From the NCBI GenBank assembly GCA_030831315.1, contig JAURLI010000015.1, forward strand, positions 1-64,000: 64,000 nt of DNA, in the 5' to 3' direction. Both the position numbers and the translations under genes were made by a program. Below, piece by piece: positions 24,704 to 33,491 of the stretch. A model generated the notes under the pieces. It was not told where the DNA came from, searched no databases, and worked only from the letters and a program-made list of their open reading frames with translations. Source of the DNA: Alphaproteobacteria bacterium. Its GTDB lineage: Bacteria; Pseudomonadota; Alphaproteobacteria; SMXQ01. The first letter of the stretch is position 1, and every line of letters begins with the position of its first letter.

Positions 24704-26584
24704 GTGACCACCCCCGAAGAAAATCCCCGGCGCGAACGCGCTGCAGCCCTGCTGGCGATCGCGCTCTGCCTCATCGCCATCGGCATGTCGGCCGAACTGC
24801 CGATCTGGCTGGGCATCGCCATTTATACCGAACAGGCGCTTGCGCTCATCCTCGGCTGCGCGCTCGGCATCCTCTACGTCGGCCTTGGGCGCGGTCCCGT
24901 GGGACCGATCCTTGCCGCGGTTTCCGTGACCGCGTCGGCCGTCCTTGCGTGGCGCTATCCGGAACTGGCATCGGATTTCTATGGCCTGCGTTTCGAGGCG
25001 ATGGCCTTCGGCCTCGTGCTGCTGCCGCTTTTGATCGAAGGCGTGCGGCGGCGCACCGGCTTTGGCCTCGTCGCCGTGACGCTGGTGTTCATCGTCTATG
25101 CGCTGATTGCCGACCTCGTGCCCGGAACCCTGCGCGGACGCGCGATGGATTTCGTCGGCCTGTTTTCCTTCCTCACCGTGGACAACATGGCGCTCTTCGG
25201 CCTGCCGCTGAACATCTCGGCGCTGGTTGTCGTCGCCTTCGTCCTGTTCGGCCAGTTGCTGCTGCGCGCGGGCGGCTCCGACTGGTTCACCGACCTCGCA
25301 ACCAGCATGATGGGGCGCTCGCGCGGCGGCTCGGCCAAGATCGCCGTAATGGCATCGGCGCTGTTCGGCTCCATTTCTGGCAGCGCCGTGTCCAACGTCG
25401 CTTCTACCGGGGTCATCACCATCCCGCTGATGAAGAAGTCCGGCTTCGATGCGCGCTCGGCGGGCGCCTTCGAGGCCGTCGCCTCGACCGGCGGCCAGCT
25501 CATGCCGCCGATCATGGGCGCCGCTGCCTTCCTGATGGCGGAGCTTCTCAACACCTCTTATGGCGAGATCATTCTGGCGGCCCTGATACCAGCCTTTCTG
25601 TTCTATGTCGCGGTGCTGATCCAGGCGGATTTCGAATCGGCGAAGCGCGGCATCGCGCCGGTGCCGCGTGATCAGATCAAGCCGATCGGCCAGGTCCTGC
25701 GCCAGGGCTGGCATTTCATCCTGCCCTTCGCGGTCCTGATCGTCGCACTGTTCGAATTCAACCTGTCGGCGTCGGAAGCGGCACTTCTTGCCGTTATCGT
25801 GCTGTTCGTGCTCGGCCGGTTTTTCGACTACGAAGGGCGGCGCCTCAAGCTCCGCGACCTCGTCCCGGCGCTGGCGGAAACCGGCAAGACCTCGGTCGAG
25901 ATCGTGCTGGTCGGCGCGGTGGCGGGCCTGATCATCGGCATTCTCGAAAACACCGGCCTGTCCTTCGGCCTGACCTTCCTGCTGGTCAAGATCGGAGCCG
26001 GAAGCCTCGCGCCGTTGCTCGTCCTGACCGCGATCATCTGCATCATCCTCGGCATGGGTATGCCGACCACGGGCATCTACCTGCTGGTCGCGGTGCTGGC
26101 AGTGCCGCCGCTCGTCGAGCTCGGCGTCGAACCCATCGCCGCGCACATGTTCGTGCTCTACTTCGGATTGATGTCGATGATTTCGCCGCCCGTCGCCATC
26201 GCCGCCTTCACCGCCGCCGCGATTTCCGGGGCGCGGCCAATGGACACGGCGATGACATCGATGCGGCTCGGCTGGGCCGCCTTCATCGTGCCCTTCCTGT
26301 TCATCAAGTCACCCGCACTTCTGATGCAGGGCGACTGGATTCACATCCTGCTCGACACCACGACGGCGGTCGCCGGCATCTGGCTGGTGAGCGCGGCGCT
26401 GATGGGATGGCTGCGGAAACCGCTCGGCCCCGTCGCCCGCCTCGTCGCCATCACGGCCGGCGCGGCGCTGCTGATACCGCCCGGCGGCGAAGGCCTGTGG
26501 ATCGCGGTCAATGGCGCCGGATTCGCGGCCGGAGCGGCGCTCGTCATCATCGAATTCCGCAAGGCACGCAACGCCGCCTCGTAA
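24704..26584 (+). CDS. TRAP transporter fused permease (small plus large subunit)
   Basis: The 626-residue integral membrane protein has about four N-terminal helices corresponding to the small DctQ-type subunit, then the DctM-type large subunit. The DctM part shows FGSISGSAVSNVASTGVITIP (near 225), STGGQLMPPIMGAAAF (near 265) and ILGMGMPTTGIYLLVA (near 450). It takes up the ligand of the TAXI receptor with sodium or proton symport. The start is GTG at 24704, with no clear ribosome binding site. It forms an operon with the TAXI gene, and possibly with the dioxygenase-like gene 28 bp later. Confidence 0.93.
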   Translation: MTTPEENPRRERAAALLAIALCLIAIGMSAELPIWLGIAIYTEQALALILGCALGILYVGLGRGPVGPILAAVSVTASAVLAWRYPELASDFYGLRFEAMAFGLVLLPLLIEGVRRRTGFGLVAVTLVFIVYALIADLVPGTLRGRAMDFVGLFSFLTVDNMALFGLPLNISALVVVAFVLFGQLLLRAGGSDWFTDLATSMMGRSRGGSAKIAVMASALFGSISGSAVSNVASTGVITIPLMKKSGFDARSAGAFEAVASTGGQLMPPIMGAAAFLMAELLNTSYGEIILAALIPAFLFYVAVLIQADFESAKRGIAPVPRDQIKPIGQVLRQGWHFILPFAVLIVALFEFNLSASEAALLAVIVLFVLGRFFDYEGRRLKLRDLVPALAETGKTSVEIVLVGAVAGLIIGILENTGLSFGLTFLLVKIGAGSLAPLLVLTAIICIILGMGMPTTGIYLLVAVLAVPPLVELGVEPIAAHMFVLYFGLMSMISPPVAIAAFTAAAISGARPMDTAMTSMRLGWAAFIVPFLFIKSPALLMQGDWIHILLDTTTAVAGIWLVSAALMGWLRKPLGPVARLVAITAGAALLIPPGGEGLWIAVNGAGFAAGAALVIIEFRKARNAAS

Positions 26585-26612
26585 GCGAAAAGCGGCGTGC
26601 TATGCTTCGCCC

Positions 26613-26960
26613 ATGAGCACCACCCACGACATTCTCGCCTGGCACGCGCACATCTACTATGACCCGGCGACGACGCGCGGGCGCGCCGAAGTCTTGCGCG
26701 CGAAGATCGCGGACGCCTTCCCGGCGGCGCTGATCGGCAGCTGGCACGACCGCAACGTCGGGCCGCACACGCGGGCAATGTTCCAGATTGCCTTCTCTCA
26801 CGACATGTTCGCCGAAATCGTTCCGTTCCTTGCATTGCATCGCGACAGACTTGCGATACTGGTGCATGCGGATTCGACCGGCGATCACAAGGCCGATCAT
26901 ACGGATCATGCAATCTGGATGGGCGAAGTGCTTCCCGTCAAAACCGCGCAATGGGAATGA
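26613..26960 (+). CDS. DOPA 4,5-dioxygenase family protein
   Basis: The 115-residue protein matches the small DOPA dioxygenase-like family. It has WHAHIYYD (near residue 10) with two histidines, GSWHDRNVGPHTRAMFQIAF (near 47) and LVHADSTGDHKADHTDHAIWMG near the end. These histidines are the presumed metal ligands. In fungi and plants the family opens catechol rings of DOPA, while bacterial members are poorly defined. The start is ATG at 26613 (MSTTHD); the longer track ORF overlaps the permease. It may belong to the TRAP operon. Confidence 0.85.
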   Translation: MSTTHDILAWHAHIYYDPATTRGRAEVLRAKIADAFPAALIGSWHDRNVGPHTRAMFQIAFSHDMFAEIVPFLALHRDRLAILVHADSTGDHKADHTDHAIWMGEVLPVKTAQWE

Positions 26961-27007
26961 AAACCGCGCGCCTTGCTACAAAGTCGTAGTTTTTGTAAAA
27001 TAAGAAA

Positions 27008-27062
27008 AATTCCAAAGCGGCCGCTCGCCGCAAAGAACAGCAAATAAAGCGAATTTGGAATT
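27008..27062. promoter_or_regulatory. 9-bp inverted repeat upstream of the Anbu cluster
   Basis: AATTCCAAA at 27008-27016 is a perfect inverted match to TTTGGAATT at 27054-27062, 37 bp apart in an AT-rich gap. It lies some 50-105 bp before the first gene of the cluster. It could be an operator read by a dimeric regulator or a long leader hairpin; the sequence does not distinguish these. Confidence 0.4.
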
Positions 27063-27113
27063 ACCCGCGAGGAAACGGGGGCCACCGTAACCAGACGAGA
27101 GGCACCTCGAGCA

Positions 27114-28556
27114 ATGGCGTCAGGCAAGTTTTTCGATGAAATGCGCGGCACCGGCGACACGGTGCGCGAGGCCTATGAAACCGTCGAACGCTGGATCAAG
27201 GCGACGCCGCGCCGCCAGCTTATGGCCAAGCGCAAGGAAGCGGAAATCCTGTTCCGCCGCATGGGCATTACCTTCCTTGTCTACGGCACGAGCGAATCGA
27301 CGGAACGGCTGATCCCCTTCGACATCATCCCGCGCGTTCTCACGAGCGACGAATGGTCGATCATAGAAAGCGGTTCACTGCAGCGCGTGCGCGCCATCAA
27401 TGCCTTCCTCAAGGACATCTACCACGGCCAGGAGATCATCCGGGCGGGGCGCATCCCCGAGGAAGCGGTGTTCACCAATCCGAAATACCGGCCGGAGATG
27501 CAGGGCCTCGACGTGCCCGGGGATACCTATATCCACATTACCGGCATCGACCTCGTGCGCGTCGGCGAACGCGATTTCTACGTGCTGGAAGACAACCTGC
27601 GCAATCCGTCAGGCGTCAGCTACATGCTGGAAAACCGCGAAGTGATGATGCGCCTGTTCCCGTCCCTGTTCACGGGCAACCGGATCGCCCCAGTGAACAA
27701 CTACCCGGCATTACTGTTGCAGAACCTTCGCGCGGTCGCGCCAAAGGGCGTGACCCGGCCGACCGTCGCCGTGCTGACGCCAGGCATCTACAATTCCGCC
27801 TACTTCGAACACGTATTCCTCGCCGACGAAATGGGCGTCGAACTGGTCGAGGGCCAGGACCTGTTCGTCAAAGACGATCACGTGTTCATGCGCACGACCC
27901 ACGGCCCTGTTCAGGTCGATGTCATCTACCGGCGTGTCGATGACGATTACCTGGATCCTCTCGCCTTCAACGCCGATTCGATGCTGGGCGTGCCCGGCCT
28001 GCTTGCTGCCTATCGCGCGGGCGGGGTCACGCTGGCGAACGCCATCGGCACCGGCGTCGCCGACGACAAGGCGATGTACACCTACGTGCCGGACATGATC
28101 GATTTCTATCTCGGCGAAAAACCGATTCTCTCCAACGTGCCGACCTGGCAATGCCGCAAGCAGGACGATCTTGCCTATGTGCTCGATCACCTGCATGAAC
28201 TGGTGGTCAAGGAAGTGGGCGGCGCCGGCGGCTACGGGATGCTGGTGGGTCCCGCCGCCAGCAAGGCGGAGATCGCGCACTACCGCGAGCGCGTGATCGA
28301 TGACCCCGCCAACTTCATTGCCCAGCCGACGCTGGCGCTTTCCACCTGCCCGACCTTCACCGAAAGGGGCGTGGCGCCACGCCATGTCGATCTCAGGCCC
28401 TATGTCCTGACCGGCACCAATTCGACCGTGGTGCCGGGTGGACTGACCCGTGTGGCGCTCCGCGAAGGATCGCTCGTCGTCAATTCGTCCCAGGGCGGCG
28501 GCACCAAGGATACCTGGATCCTGCGGCCCGGACGCAGCGCGGGAGGCCGGTCATGA
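27114..28556 (+). CDS. Circularly permuted type 2 ATP-grasp protein of the Anbu cluster
   Basis: The 480-residue protein is a circularly permuted ATP-grasp ligase (DUF404/DUF407). Diagnostic blocks are GITFLVYGTSE, RIIPFDIIPR-like LIPFDIIPRVL (near residue 63), DIYHGQEI (near 103), EDNLRNPSGVSYMLENR (near 160) and KEVGGAGGYGMLVGP (near 365). ATP-grasp enzymes form amide or ester bonds through acyl-phosphate intermediates. Comparative genomics has proposed that this type makes a peptide linked to the Anbu system, but the product is unproven. The stop overlaps the alpha-E gene as ATGA, so they are coupled. Confidence 0.92.
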   Translation: MASGKFFDEMRGTGDTVREAYETVERWIKATPRRQLMAKRKEAEILFRRMGITFLVYGTSESTERLIPFDIIPRVLTSDEWSIIESGSLQRVRAINAFLKDIYHGQEIIRAGRIPEEAVFTNPKYRPEMQGLDVPGDTYIHITGIDLVRVGERDFYVLEDNLRNPSGVSYMLENREVMMRLFPSLFTGNRIAPVNNYPALLLQNLRAVAPKGVTRPTVAVLTPGIYNSAYFEHVFLADEMGVELVEGQDLFVKDDHVFMRTTHGPVQVDVIYRRVDDDYLDPLAFNADSMLGVPGLLAAYRAGGVTLANAIGTGVADDKAMYTYVPDMIDFYLGEKPILSNVPTWQCRKQDDLAYVLDHLHELVVKEVGGAGGYGMLVGPAASKAEIAHYRERVIDDPANFIAQPTLALSTCPTFTERGVAPRHVDLRPYVLTGTNSTVVPGGLTRVALREGSLVVNSSQGGGTKDTWILRPGRSAGGRS

Positions 28557-29506
28557 CCATCGTATTGTCGCGCAGCGCCGACCACCTCTACTGGATGTCG
28601 CGTAACGTGGAGCGCGCCGAAAACACCGCGCGCATTCTCGACGTTTCCGACCGCCTGGGCCTTCTGCCGGCAGGCAACGAAAACGGCGCCGGCAGCGAAT
28701 GGGATGCCGTCCTGCAGATCACCGGCGATGCCAGCGGTTTCCATGCGCGCTTCCCCGAAGCGACGGCGGCCAACGTCATCGCCCATATGACGCTCGACCC
28801 CAATAATCCGTCGAGCATCTATTCCACCATGCGTTCGGCGCGCGAAAATGCCCGGGCCGAACGCGTCGGCATCACCACGGAAATGTGGGAAGCGCTGAAT
28901 TCCACATGGCTGGAGATTTCGCAACTGACCCCGGCGCGGCTGGCCGCGCGCGGCTACCGGAATTTCTTCGACTGGATCAAGGAACGCTCGCACCTGTTCA
29001 GGGGGGCTGCCGTCTCCACCATGCTGCGCGACGAGCGCTATCACTTCCTGCGTCTCGGCACCTTCATCGAACGTGCCGACAACACCGCCCGCATCCTCGA
29101 CGTCAAATACCACATCCTGCTGCCCGACCTTGCCGACGTGGGCGGGGCTGTCGATCACTTCCAGTGGGGCGCGCTGCTCAGGTCCGTTTCGGCCTACCGC
29201 AACTACCACCACGCCTACAAACAGGTGATCACGCCGGTAAATGTCGCGGATCTCCTGATCCTCAACAACCAGTTCCCCCGCTCTCTCCATTCATGCCACA
29301 ACGAAGTGGTTCACCTTCTTGAAGAGGTGTCGGGCCCGCGTGGTGCGGAAGCGGCGCGGCAGGCAGGCGAAATTCACGCCATGCTGCATTACGGCCGGAT
29401 CGAATCGGTGTTTGCCCAGGGGTTGCATGAATTTCTTTCCGACTTCATCGTCCGCAACAATCGCCTGTCTCAGGAGATTCAAGCGGCCTATCTCGTTGCC
29501 CACTGA
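28553..29506 (+). CDS. Alpha-E domain protein of the Anbu cluster
   Basis: This 317-residue, mostly helical protein is DUF403/alpha-E. It starts LSRSADHLYWMSRNVERAEN and carries the second RADNTARILD block near residue 173 and HLLEEVSGPRG near 255. The family has no settled biochemical role. It almost always occurs with the permuted ATP-grasp and a transglutaminase, as here. The ATG overlaps the preceding stop by 4 bp. A role as partner or scaffold for the ligase is inference. Confidence 0.92.
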   Translation: MTIVLSRSADHLYWMSRNVERAENTARILDVSDRLGLLPAGNENGAGSEWDAVLQITGDASGFHARFPEATAANVIAHMTLDPNNPSSIYSTMRSARENARAERVGITTEMWEALNSTWLEISQLTPARLAARGYRNFFDWIKERSHLFRGAAVSTMLRDERYHFLRLGTFIERADNTARILDVKYHILLPDLADVGGAVDHFQWGALLRSVSAYRNYHHAYKQVITPVNVADLLILNNQFPRSLHSCHNEVVHLLEEVSGPRGAEAARQAGEIHAMLHYGRIESVFAQGLHEFLSDFIVRNNRLSQEIQAAYLVAH

Positions 29507-29515
29507 AGGCCTTTC

Positions 29516-30325
29516 ATGCGCCTAGCCATCCACCACGCCACCGAATACCGCTATTCTCAACCCGCCTATTATACGATCCAGTATCTGCGCCTGACGCCGC
29601 CCAGCAACGACAGCCAGACCGTGATCGAGTGGCGCATCCGTGCGCCGGGGCGTATGTCCCAGCAGGTGGACGGCTTCGGCAATATCATGCACGTGCTGGC
29701 CATCGACGGCCTCCATGACGGAATTGCCCTCGCCGTCGAGGGTATCGTCGAATCCCACGACACCATGGGCGTGACGACCACGCTCGACGAGAAGCCACCA
29801 CCCATCCTTTACCTGCGTCCGACCGACCTGACGGCCCCATCGGCCGCCGTCTGCGATTTTGCGGAGCCCCTGCGCGCCCGCGTGACCGGCGACCGCCTCA
29901 ACGGACTGCACGAACTGAGCCGCGCCGTCGCCCGCGCCGTCGCCTACCGGCCGGGCACCACGGATGTCGCCACCACGGCCGATGTCGCCCTCGTCACCGG
30001 TACCGGCGTCTGCCAGGACCAGGCCCATGTCTTTACCGCGGCGGCCCGCCTGCTCGGGGTGCCGACGCGCTATGTTTCGGGCTACGTCCATGTTCACGGC
30101 ACCGGCGCCGACGAAACCGCGTCCCACGCCTGGTCCGAAGCCTGGGTCGACAACCTCGGCTGGGTTGCCTTCGACGTCACCAACGAGATCTGCGCCAACG
30201 ATGCTCATGTGCGTCTCGCCGTCGGGCCGGACTACCTGTCCTGCGCGCCGGTACGCGGCATGCGCAGGGGCGGCGGCAAGGAGGCGCTCTCGGTCAACGT
30301 CAGGGTCGCGACGGCCGATCAATAG
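29516..30325 (+). CDS. Transglutaminase-like cysteine protease of the Anbu cluster
   Basis: The 269-residue protein has an N-terminal beta domain (HATEYRYSQPAYYTIQYLRLTP) and a transglutaminase core. The catalytic triad is visible as Cys in TGVCQDQAH (near residue 165), His in ASHAWSEAWV (near 202) and Asp in VAFDVTNE (near 219). Bacterial members act as proteases or amidases rather than crosslinkers. It follows the alpha-E gene by 9 bp. It could cleave or attach the peptide built by the ATP-grasp protein, which is inference. Confidence 0.92.
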   Translation: MRLAIHHATEYRYSQPAYYTIQYLRLTPPSNDSQTVIEWRIRAPGRMSQQVDGFGNIMHVLAIDGLHDGIALAVEGIVESHDTMGVTTTLDEKPPPILYLRPTDLTAPSAAVCDFAEPLRARVTGDRLNGLHELSRAVARAVAYRPGTTDVATTADVALVTGTGVCQDQAHVFTAAARLLGVPTRYVSGYVHVHGTGADETASHAWSEAWVDNLGWVAFDVTNEICANDAHVRLAVGPDYLSCAPVRGMRRGGGKEALSVNVRVATADQ

Positions 30326-30458
30326 GTATAAACTCGCCCCGGTTTTCGCGCTTTTTGTGGATTTAGCGTTTGGTTTACCGGTGATGTCCTCTACTGTCCC
30401 CCCGGGCTCCTTCAGCCCCCTGCCCGCCAACAGGCAACTTGCCGGAGATTCTTCGCCC

Positions 30459-31190
30459 ATGACTTACGCTGTCGGCTTCCTTCTCGATGAAGGAATGGTT
30501 TTTGCGTCCGATTCGCGCACGAATGCCGGCGTCGATCAGGTATCGACGGCACGCAAGATGACCATTTTCAACAAGCCGGGCGACCGCTTCATGGTGCTGA
30601 TGGGCGCGGGTAACCTCGCCATCACCCAGGCCGTCGTGCGCCTGCTGAACGAGGAACTGGACACCGACGGCCCCAACGATATTTACGCGGCACCAACGAT
30701 GTTCGCCGCCGCCCGCATGGTCGGCGCGGCGCTGCGCAACGTCTACGAGGTGGACGGCGATGCACTCCAATCACAGGGCATCGAATTCAACGCCGCCTTT
30801 ATCTTCGGCGGGCAGATCAACAGCCGCGAACAGCGCCTTTACCAGATCTATTCCGCCGGCAACTTCATCGAGGCGACGGCCGAGGCCCCCTACCTGCAGA
30901 TCGGCGAGACGAAATACGGCAAGCCGATCATCGATCGCACGATCACAAGCGAATCCTCCATGCAGCAGGCGATCAAGTGCGCCATCCTGTCCTTCGATTC
31001 GACGATGCGTTCCAACATTTCCGTCGGCCCGCCGATCGACATTCTTTCCTATACGCGCGACAGCCTGAACGCTGGCATCAAGGTGCAACTGCCCGAGGGC
31101 GACGAGTACCTTGCGAGTATACGCGAATACTGGGGCAGCGCACTGCGTCGCGCCTTCGACGACATGCCCGACCCCGAATGGCTGAAGTAG
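30459..31190 (+). CDS. Anbu, ancestral beta subunit-like proteasome-type protease
   Basis: The 243-residue protein matches Anbu. It starts MTYAVGFLLDEGMVFASDSRTNAGVD, so removal of the initiator Met exposes Thr as the N-terminal nucleophile, as in proteasome subunits. D17 and the SDSRT turn fit the catalytic arrangement, and ARKMTIF supplies the lysine near position 33. The track start at 29964 lies inside the transglutaminase and would bury the nucleophile. The true ATG at 30459 follows CCGGAG. A 133-bp AT-richer gap precedes it, so a separate promoter is possible. Anbu forms ring or helical assemblies; its physiological substrates are not established. Confidence 0.93.
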   Translation: MTYAVGFLLDEGMVFASDSRTNAGVDQVSTARKMTIFNKPGDRFMVLMGAGNLAITQAVVRLLNEELDTDGPNDIYAAPTMFAAARMVGAALRNVYEVDGDALQSQGIEFNAAFIFGGQINSREQRLYQIYSAGNFIEATAEAPYLQIGETKYGKPIIDRTITSESSMQQAIKCAILSFDSTMRSNISVGPPIDILSYTRDSLNAGIKVQLPEGDEYLASIREYWGSALRRAFDDMPDPEWLK

Positions 31191-31200
31191 TTTCCGGCTA

Positions 31201-31782
31201 ATGCTGCGGCGTCTTTACGACTGGACGATGACCCTCGCCCGCCACCGCCAGGCGGACCGCTGGCTGGCGATCGTCAGCTTCATCGAAAGCTCGTGCTTCC
31301 CGATCCCGCCCGACGTGATGCTGATCCCGATGGTGCTGGCTGACCTTGCCCGTGCCTGGCGCATCGCCTTCATCTGCACCATCGCATCCGTGCTCGGCGG
31401 GCTGGCAGGCTACGCCATCGGCGCGCTGCTGTTCGAAACCGTGGGCAAGCCCCTGCTGGCGTTCTACGGCTACGGCGATCAGTTCCAGCACTTCACCACG
31501 CGCTACAACGAATGGGGCGCATGGATCGTCGCCTTCGCGGCGCTGACGCCCTTCCCGTTCAAGGTCATCACCATCGCCTCCGGGGTGGCGGGGCTCGATC
31601 TCGTGGTTTTCACGGTCGCGTCCGTGCTGGCGCGGGGCGCCAGGTTCTATCTGGTGGCCGCCCTCTTGTGGCGCTTCGGCGCGCCCATCCAGGGCTTCAT
31701 CGAGCGCAACCTCGGCATCCTGACCACGGTGTTCTTCGTCCTCTTGATCGGCGGCTTCGCGCTGATCAAATATGTCCTATGA
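31201..31782 (+). CDS. YqaA/DedA-related (SNARE-associated) membrane protein
   Basis: The 193-residue membrane protein has SFIESSCFPIPPDVMLIPMV (near residue 27) and the GGLAGYAIG and FAALTPFPFKVITIASGVAG (near 118) blocks of the YqaA branch of the DedA/VTT superfamily. About five hydrophobic segments are visible. Relatives affect membrane homeostasis and may move lipids. It begins a run of overlapping genes (ATGA with dsbB), starting 10 bp after Anbu, so cotranscription with the Anbu cluster cannot be excluded. Confidence 0.88.
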   Translation: MLRRLYDWTMTLARHRQADRWLAIVSFIESSCFPIPPDVMLIPMVLADLARAWRIAFICTIASVLGGLAGYAIGALLFETVGKPLLAFYGYGDQFQHFTTRYNEWGAWIVAFAALTPFPFKVITIASGVAGLDLVVFTVASVLARGARFYLVAALLWRFGAPIQGFIERNLGILTTVFFVLLIGGFALIKYVL

Positions 31783-32303
31783 GCGCCGGACACCCCCTTC
31801 CCCGCATCGTTTTCGCCACCCTGCTGGCCGCCGCCGTCATCATCCTCGGCACGGCGCTGGCCTCGCAGTATTTCGGCGGCCTCAAGCCCTGTGTGCTGTG
31901 CATCTGGCAACGCTACCCCTACGCCGTGGTCATCGGGCTGGCCGGCCTCGGCTTCGGCCTGTCGCGTGTGCCCGGCATGGGGATAGGGGTGCTGGCGACA
32001 GTCGCCGCCCTGATCACCCTTGCCATGGTCATTGATGCCGGGATCGCCGCCTATCATGTCGGCGTCGAGCAGCACTGGTGGCAGGGTACCTCGGGCTGCA
32101 CCGGCACCACTGGCGCCGCGCGCACTGCCGAGGACCTCGCCCGCCAGCTCAAGGCCACGCCCGTCGTGCGCTGCGACGAGGTGGCGTGGGCCTTCCTCGG
32201 CATCTCCATGGCGGGGTATAATTTCCTCGCCGCCTCCACGCTGGCACTGTTTTCCGGCGCCGCCGCGCGACAGATGTTCATGGCCGCGAAAGGCGCGCGC
32301 TGA
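31779..32303 (+). CDS. dsbB: Disulfide bond formation protein B family
   Basis: The 174-residue membrane protein has about four helices, a first periplasmic cysteine pair KPCVLCIWQRYPY (near residue 38) and a second pair made by the cysteines in TSGCTG (near 105) and VVRCDEV (near 130). That is the DsbB arrangement for passing electrons from DsbA-type oxidases to quinone. The WQRYPY segment is typical of the family. The ATG at 31779 overlaps the YqaA stop, and its stop overlaps the Coq7 start (TGATG). The pairing with a quinone hydroxylase gene is noteworthy because DsbB needs quinone. Confidence 0.88.
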   Translation: MSAGHPLPRIVFATLLAAAVIILGTALASQYFGGLKPCVLCIWQRYPYAVVIGLAGLGFGLSRVPGMGIGVLATVAALITLAMVIDAGIAAYHVGVEQHWWQGTSGCTGTTGAARTAEDLARQLKATPVVRCDEVAWAFLGISMAGYNFLAASTLALFSGAAARQMFMAAKGAR

Positions 32304-32830
32304 TGCCCGACAATGCAACCCCGTCGCCCCGTGTCGCGCGCATGATCCGCGTCGATCAGGCAGGCGAATACGGTGCCGCGCGCATCTATGCGGGCCAGCT
32401 TGCCGTGCTCGGCCGCAGCGCCGATGCCGAGACAATTCGCCGCATGGCGGAAAAGGAGCGCGAGCACCTCGCCGATTTCGACCGCGTGATGACCGAGCGC
32501 CGCGTGCGCCCGACGGCGCTCGCGCCGGTCTGGCACGTGGCCGGGTTCGCGCTGGGTGCGGCGACGGCATTGATGGGGCCAAAGGCGGCGATGGCCTGCA
32601 CCGAAGCGGTCGAGGACGTGATCGTCGAACACTACGCCCGCCAGGAGGCCGAGCTCGGCGGCGACGAGCCGGAGCTTAAGTCGCTGATTGCAAATGCCCG
32701 CCAGGACGAAGCCCATCACGCCGAAGAGGCGGTCAACGCGGGCAGCCGCGAGGCGCCCTGCCACGGGCCGCTGACATCGGCGATCCGCGCGGGCACGCGC
32801 CTCGCCATCTGGCTGTCGGAACGGGTCTAG
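32303..32830 (+). CDS. coq7: Demethoxyubiquinone hydroxylase (Coq7-type)
   Basis: This 175-residue di-iron protein matches Coq7, which hydroxylates demethoxyubiquinone in ubiquinone synthesis. Iron ligands are visible in VDQAGEYGAARIY (Glu near residue 22), EKEREHLADF (ExxH near 53), AVEDVIVEHY (Glu and ExxH near 106) and QDEAHHAEEA (near 139). The length is short, as in bacterial Coq7 proteins. It overlaps dsbB by one base of the start codon. Its TAG stop sits in CTAG shared with the convergent HNH gene. Confidence 0.9.
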   Translation: MPDNATPSPRVARMIRVDQAGEYGAARIYAGQLAVLGRSADAETIRRMAEKEREHLADFDRVMTERRVRPTALAPVWHVAGFALGAATALMGPKAAMACTEAVEDVIVEHYARQEAELGGDEPELKSLIANARQDEAHHAEEAVNAGSREAPCHGPLTSAIRAGTRLAIWLSERV

Positions 32831-33393
32831 TCGGGATCGAGTTCCGAATCCCAGTAGAGATAGTCGCGCCAGCTTTCATGCAGGAAGTTGGGCGGATAGG
32901 AACGGCCGTTGGCCTGCAGCTCCTTGACCGTCGGCTCCTTCGGCGACTGCAATGGAAACATGCCGGCGCGTTTCGGCATCATGCCGCCCTTGCGCAGGTT
33001 GCACGGCTCGCAGGCGGCGACCACGTTCTGCCAGCTGGTTTCGCCGCCGCGCGATTTCGGCACGACATGATCGAAGGTCAGCTGCTCGGTCGAATGATGC
33101 ATGCCGCAGTACTGGCAGGTGAAACGATCGCGCAGGAACACGTTGAAACGCGTGAAGGCCGGACGACGCGAGGCGGGAACGTATTGCTTGAGCGAGATGA
33201 CCGACGGCAGCGCCATCGAAAATGTCGGGCTGCGCACCACGCGGTCATATTCGGAAATGATGTTCACGCGGTCGAGGAACACAGCCTTCACGGCTTCCTG
33301 CCACGGCCACACCGACAGCGGGAAGTAGCTGAGCGGACGGAAGTCCGCGTTCAGCACCAGGGCGGGACAGCTTTGGGGCGATGCAAGCACCAC
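32827..33393 (-). CDS. HNH endonuclease family protein
   Basis: The 188-residue protein has a conserved N-terminal region (LVLNADFRPLSYFPLSVWPW) and an HNH zinc-finger nuclease core: CQYCGMHHS, LTFDHVVPKSRGGETSWQNVVAACEPCN and the two CxxC pairs (near residues 93 and 128). This form is widespread on alphaproteobacterial chromosomes and is not tied to a mobile element here. Its biological role is not known. Upstream is CCGGAA-CGACA-TTCCGG, a small inverted repeat at 33428-33444 that may be a hairpin or operator. Confidence 0.88.
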   Translation of the reverse strand: MVLASPQSCPALVLNADFRPLSYFPLSVWPWQEAVKAVFLDRVNIISEYDRVVRSPTFSMALPSVISLKQYVPASRRPAFTRFNVFLRDRFTCQYCGMHHSTEQLTFDHVVPKSRGGETSWQNVVAACEPCNLRKGGMMPKRAGMFPLQSPKEPTVKELQANGRSYPPNFLHESWRDYLYWDSELDPD

Positions 33394-33491
33394 GGACTCC
33401 TTAAGCTGAACTCCTTACGCGACAGGCCCGGAACGACATTCCGGACCCTCATCATGGGTACAACAGAACCGGCAAACGCGCAAGGAACCGC

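Noticed and set aside
24503-26146. 547-residue antisense ORF over the TRAP permease
   Set aside because: It is a shadow of the GC-rich permease frame, with a histidine/glutamine/arginine-rich composition and no family resemblance.
32827-33393. HNH protein as part of a mobile element or toxin system
   Set aside because: It lies among housekeeping genes without an integrase, repeats or a partner gene and resembles the common chromosomal form.
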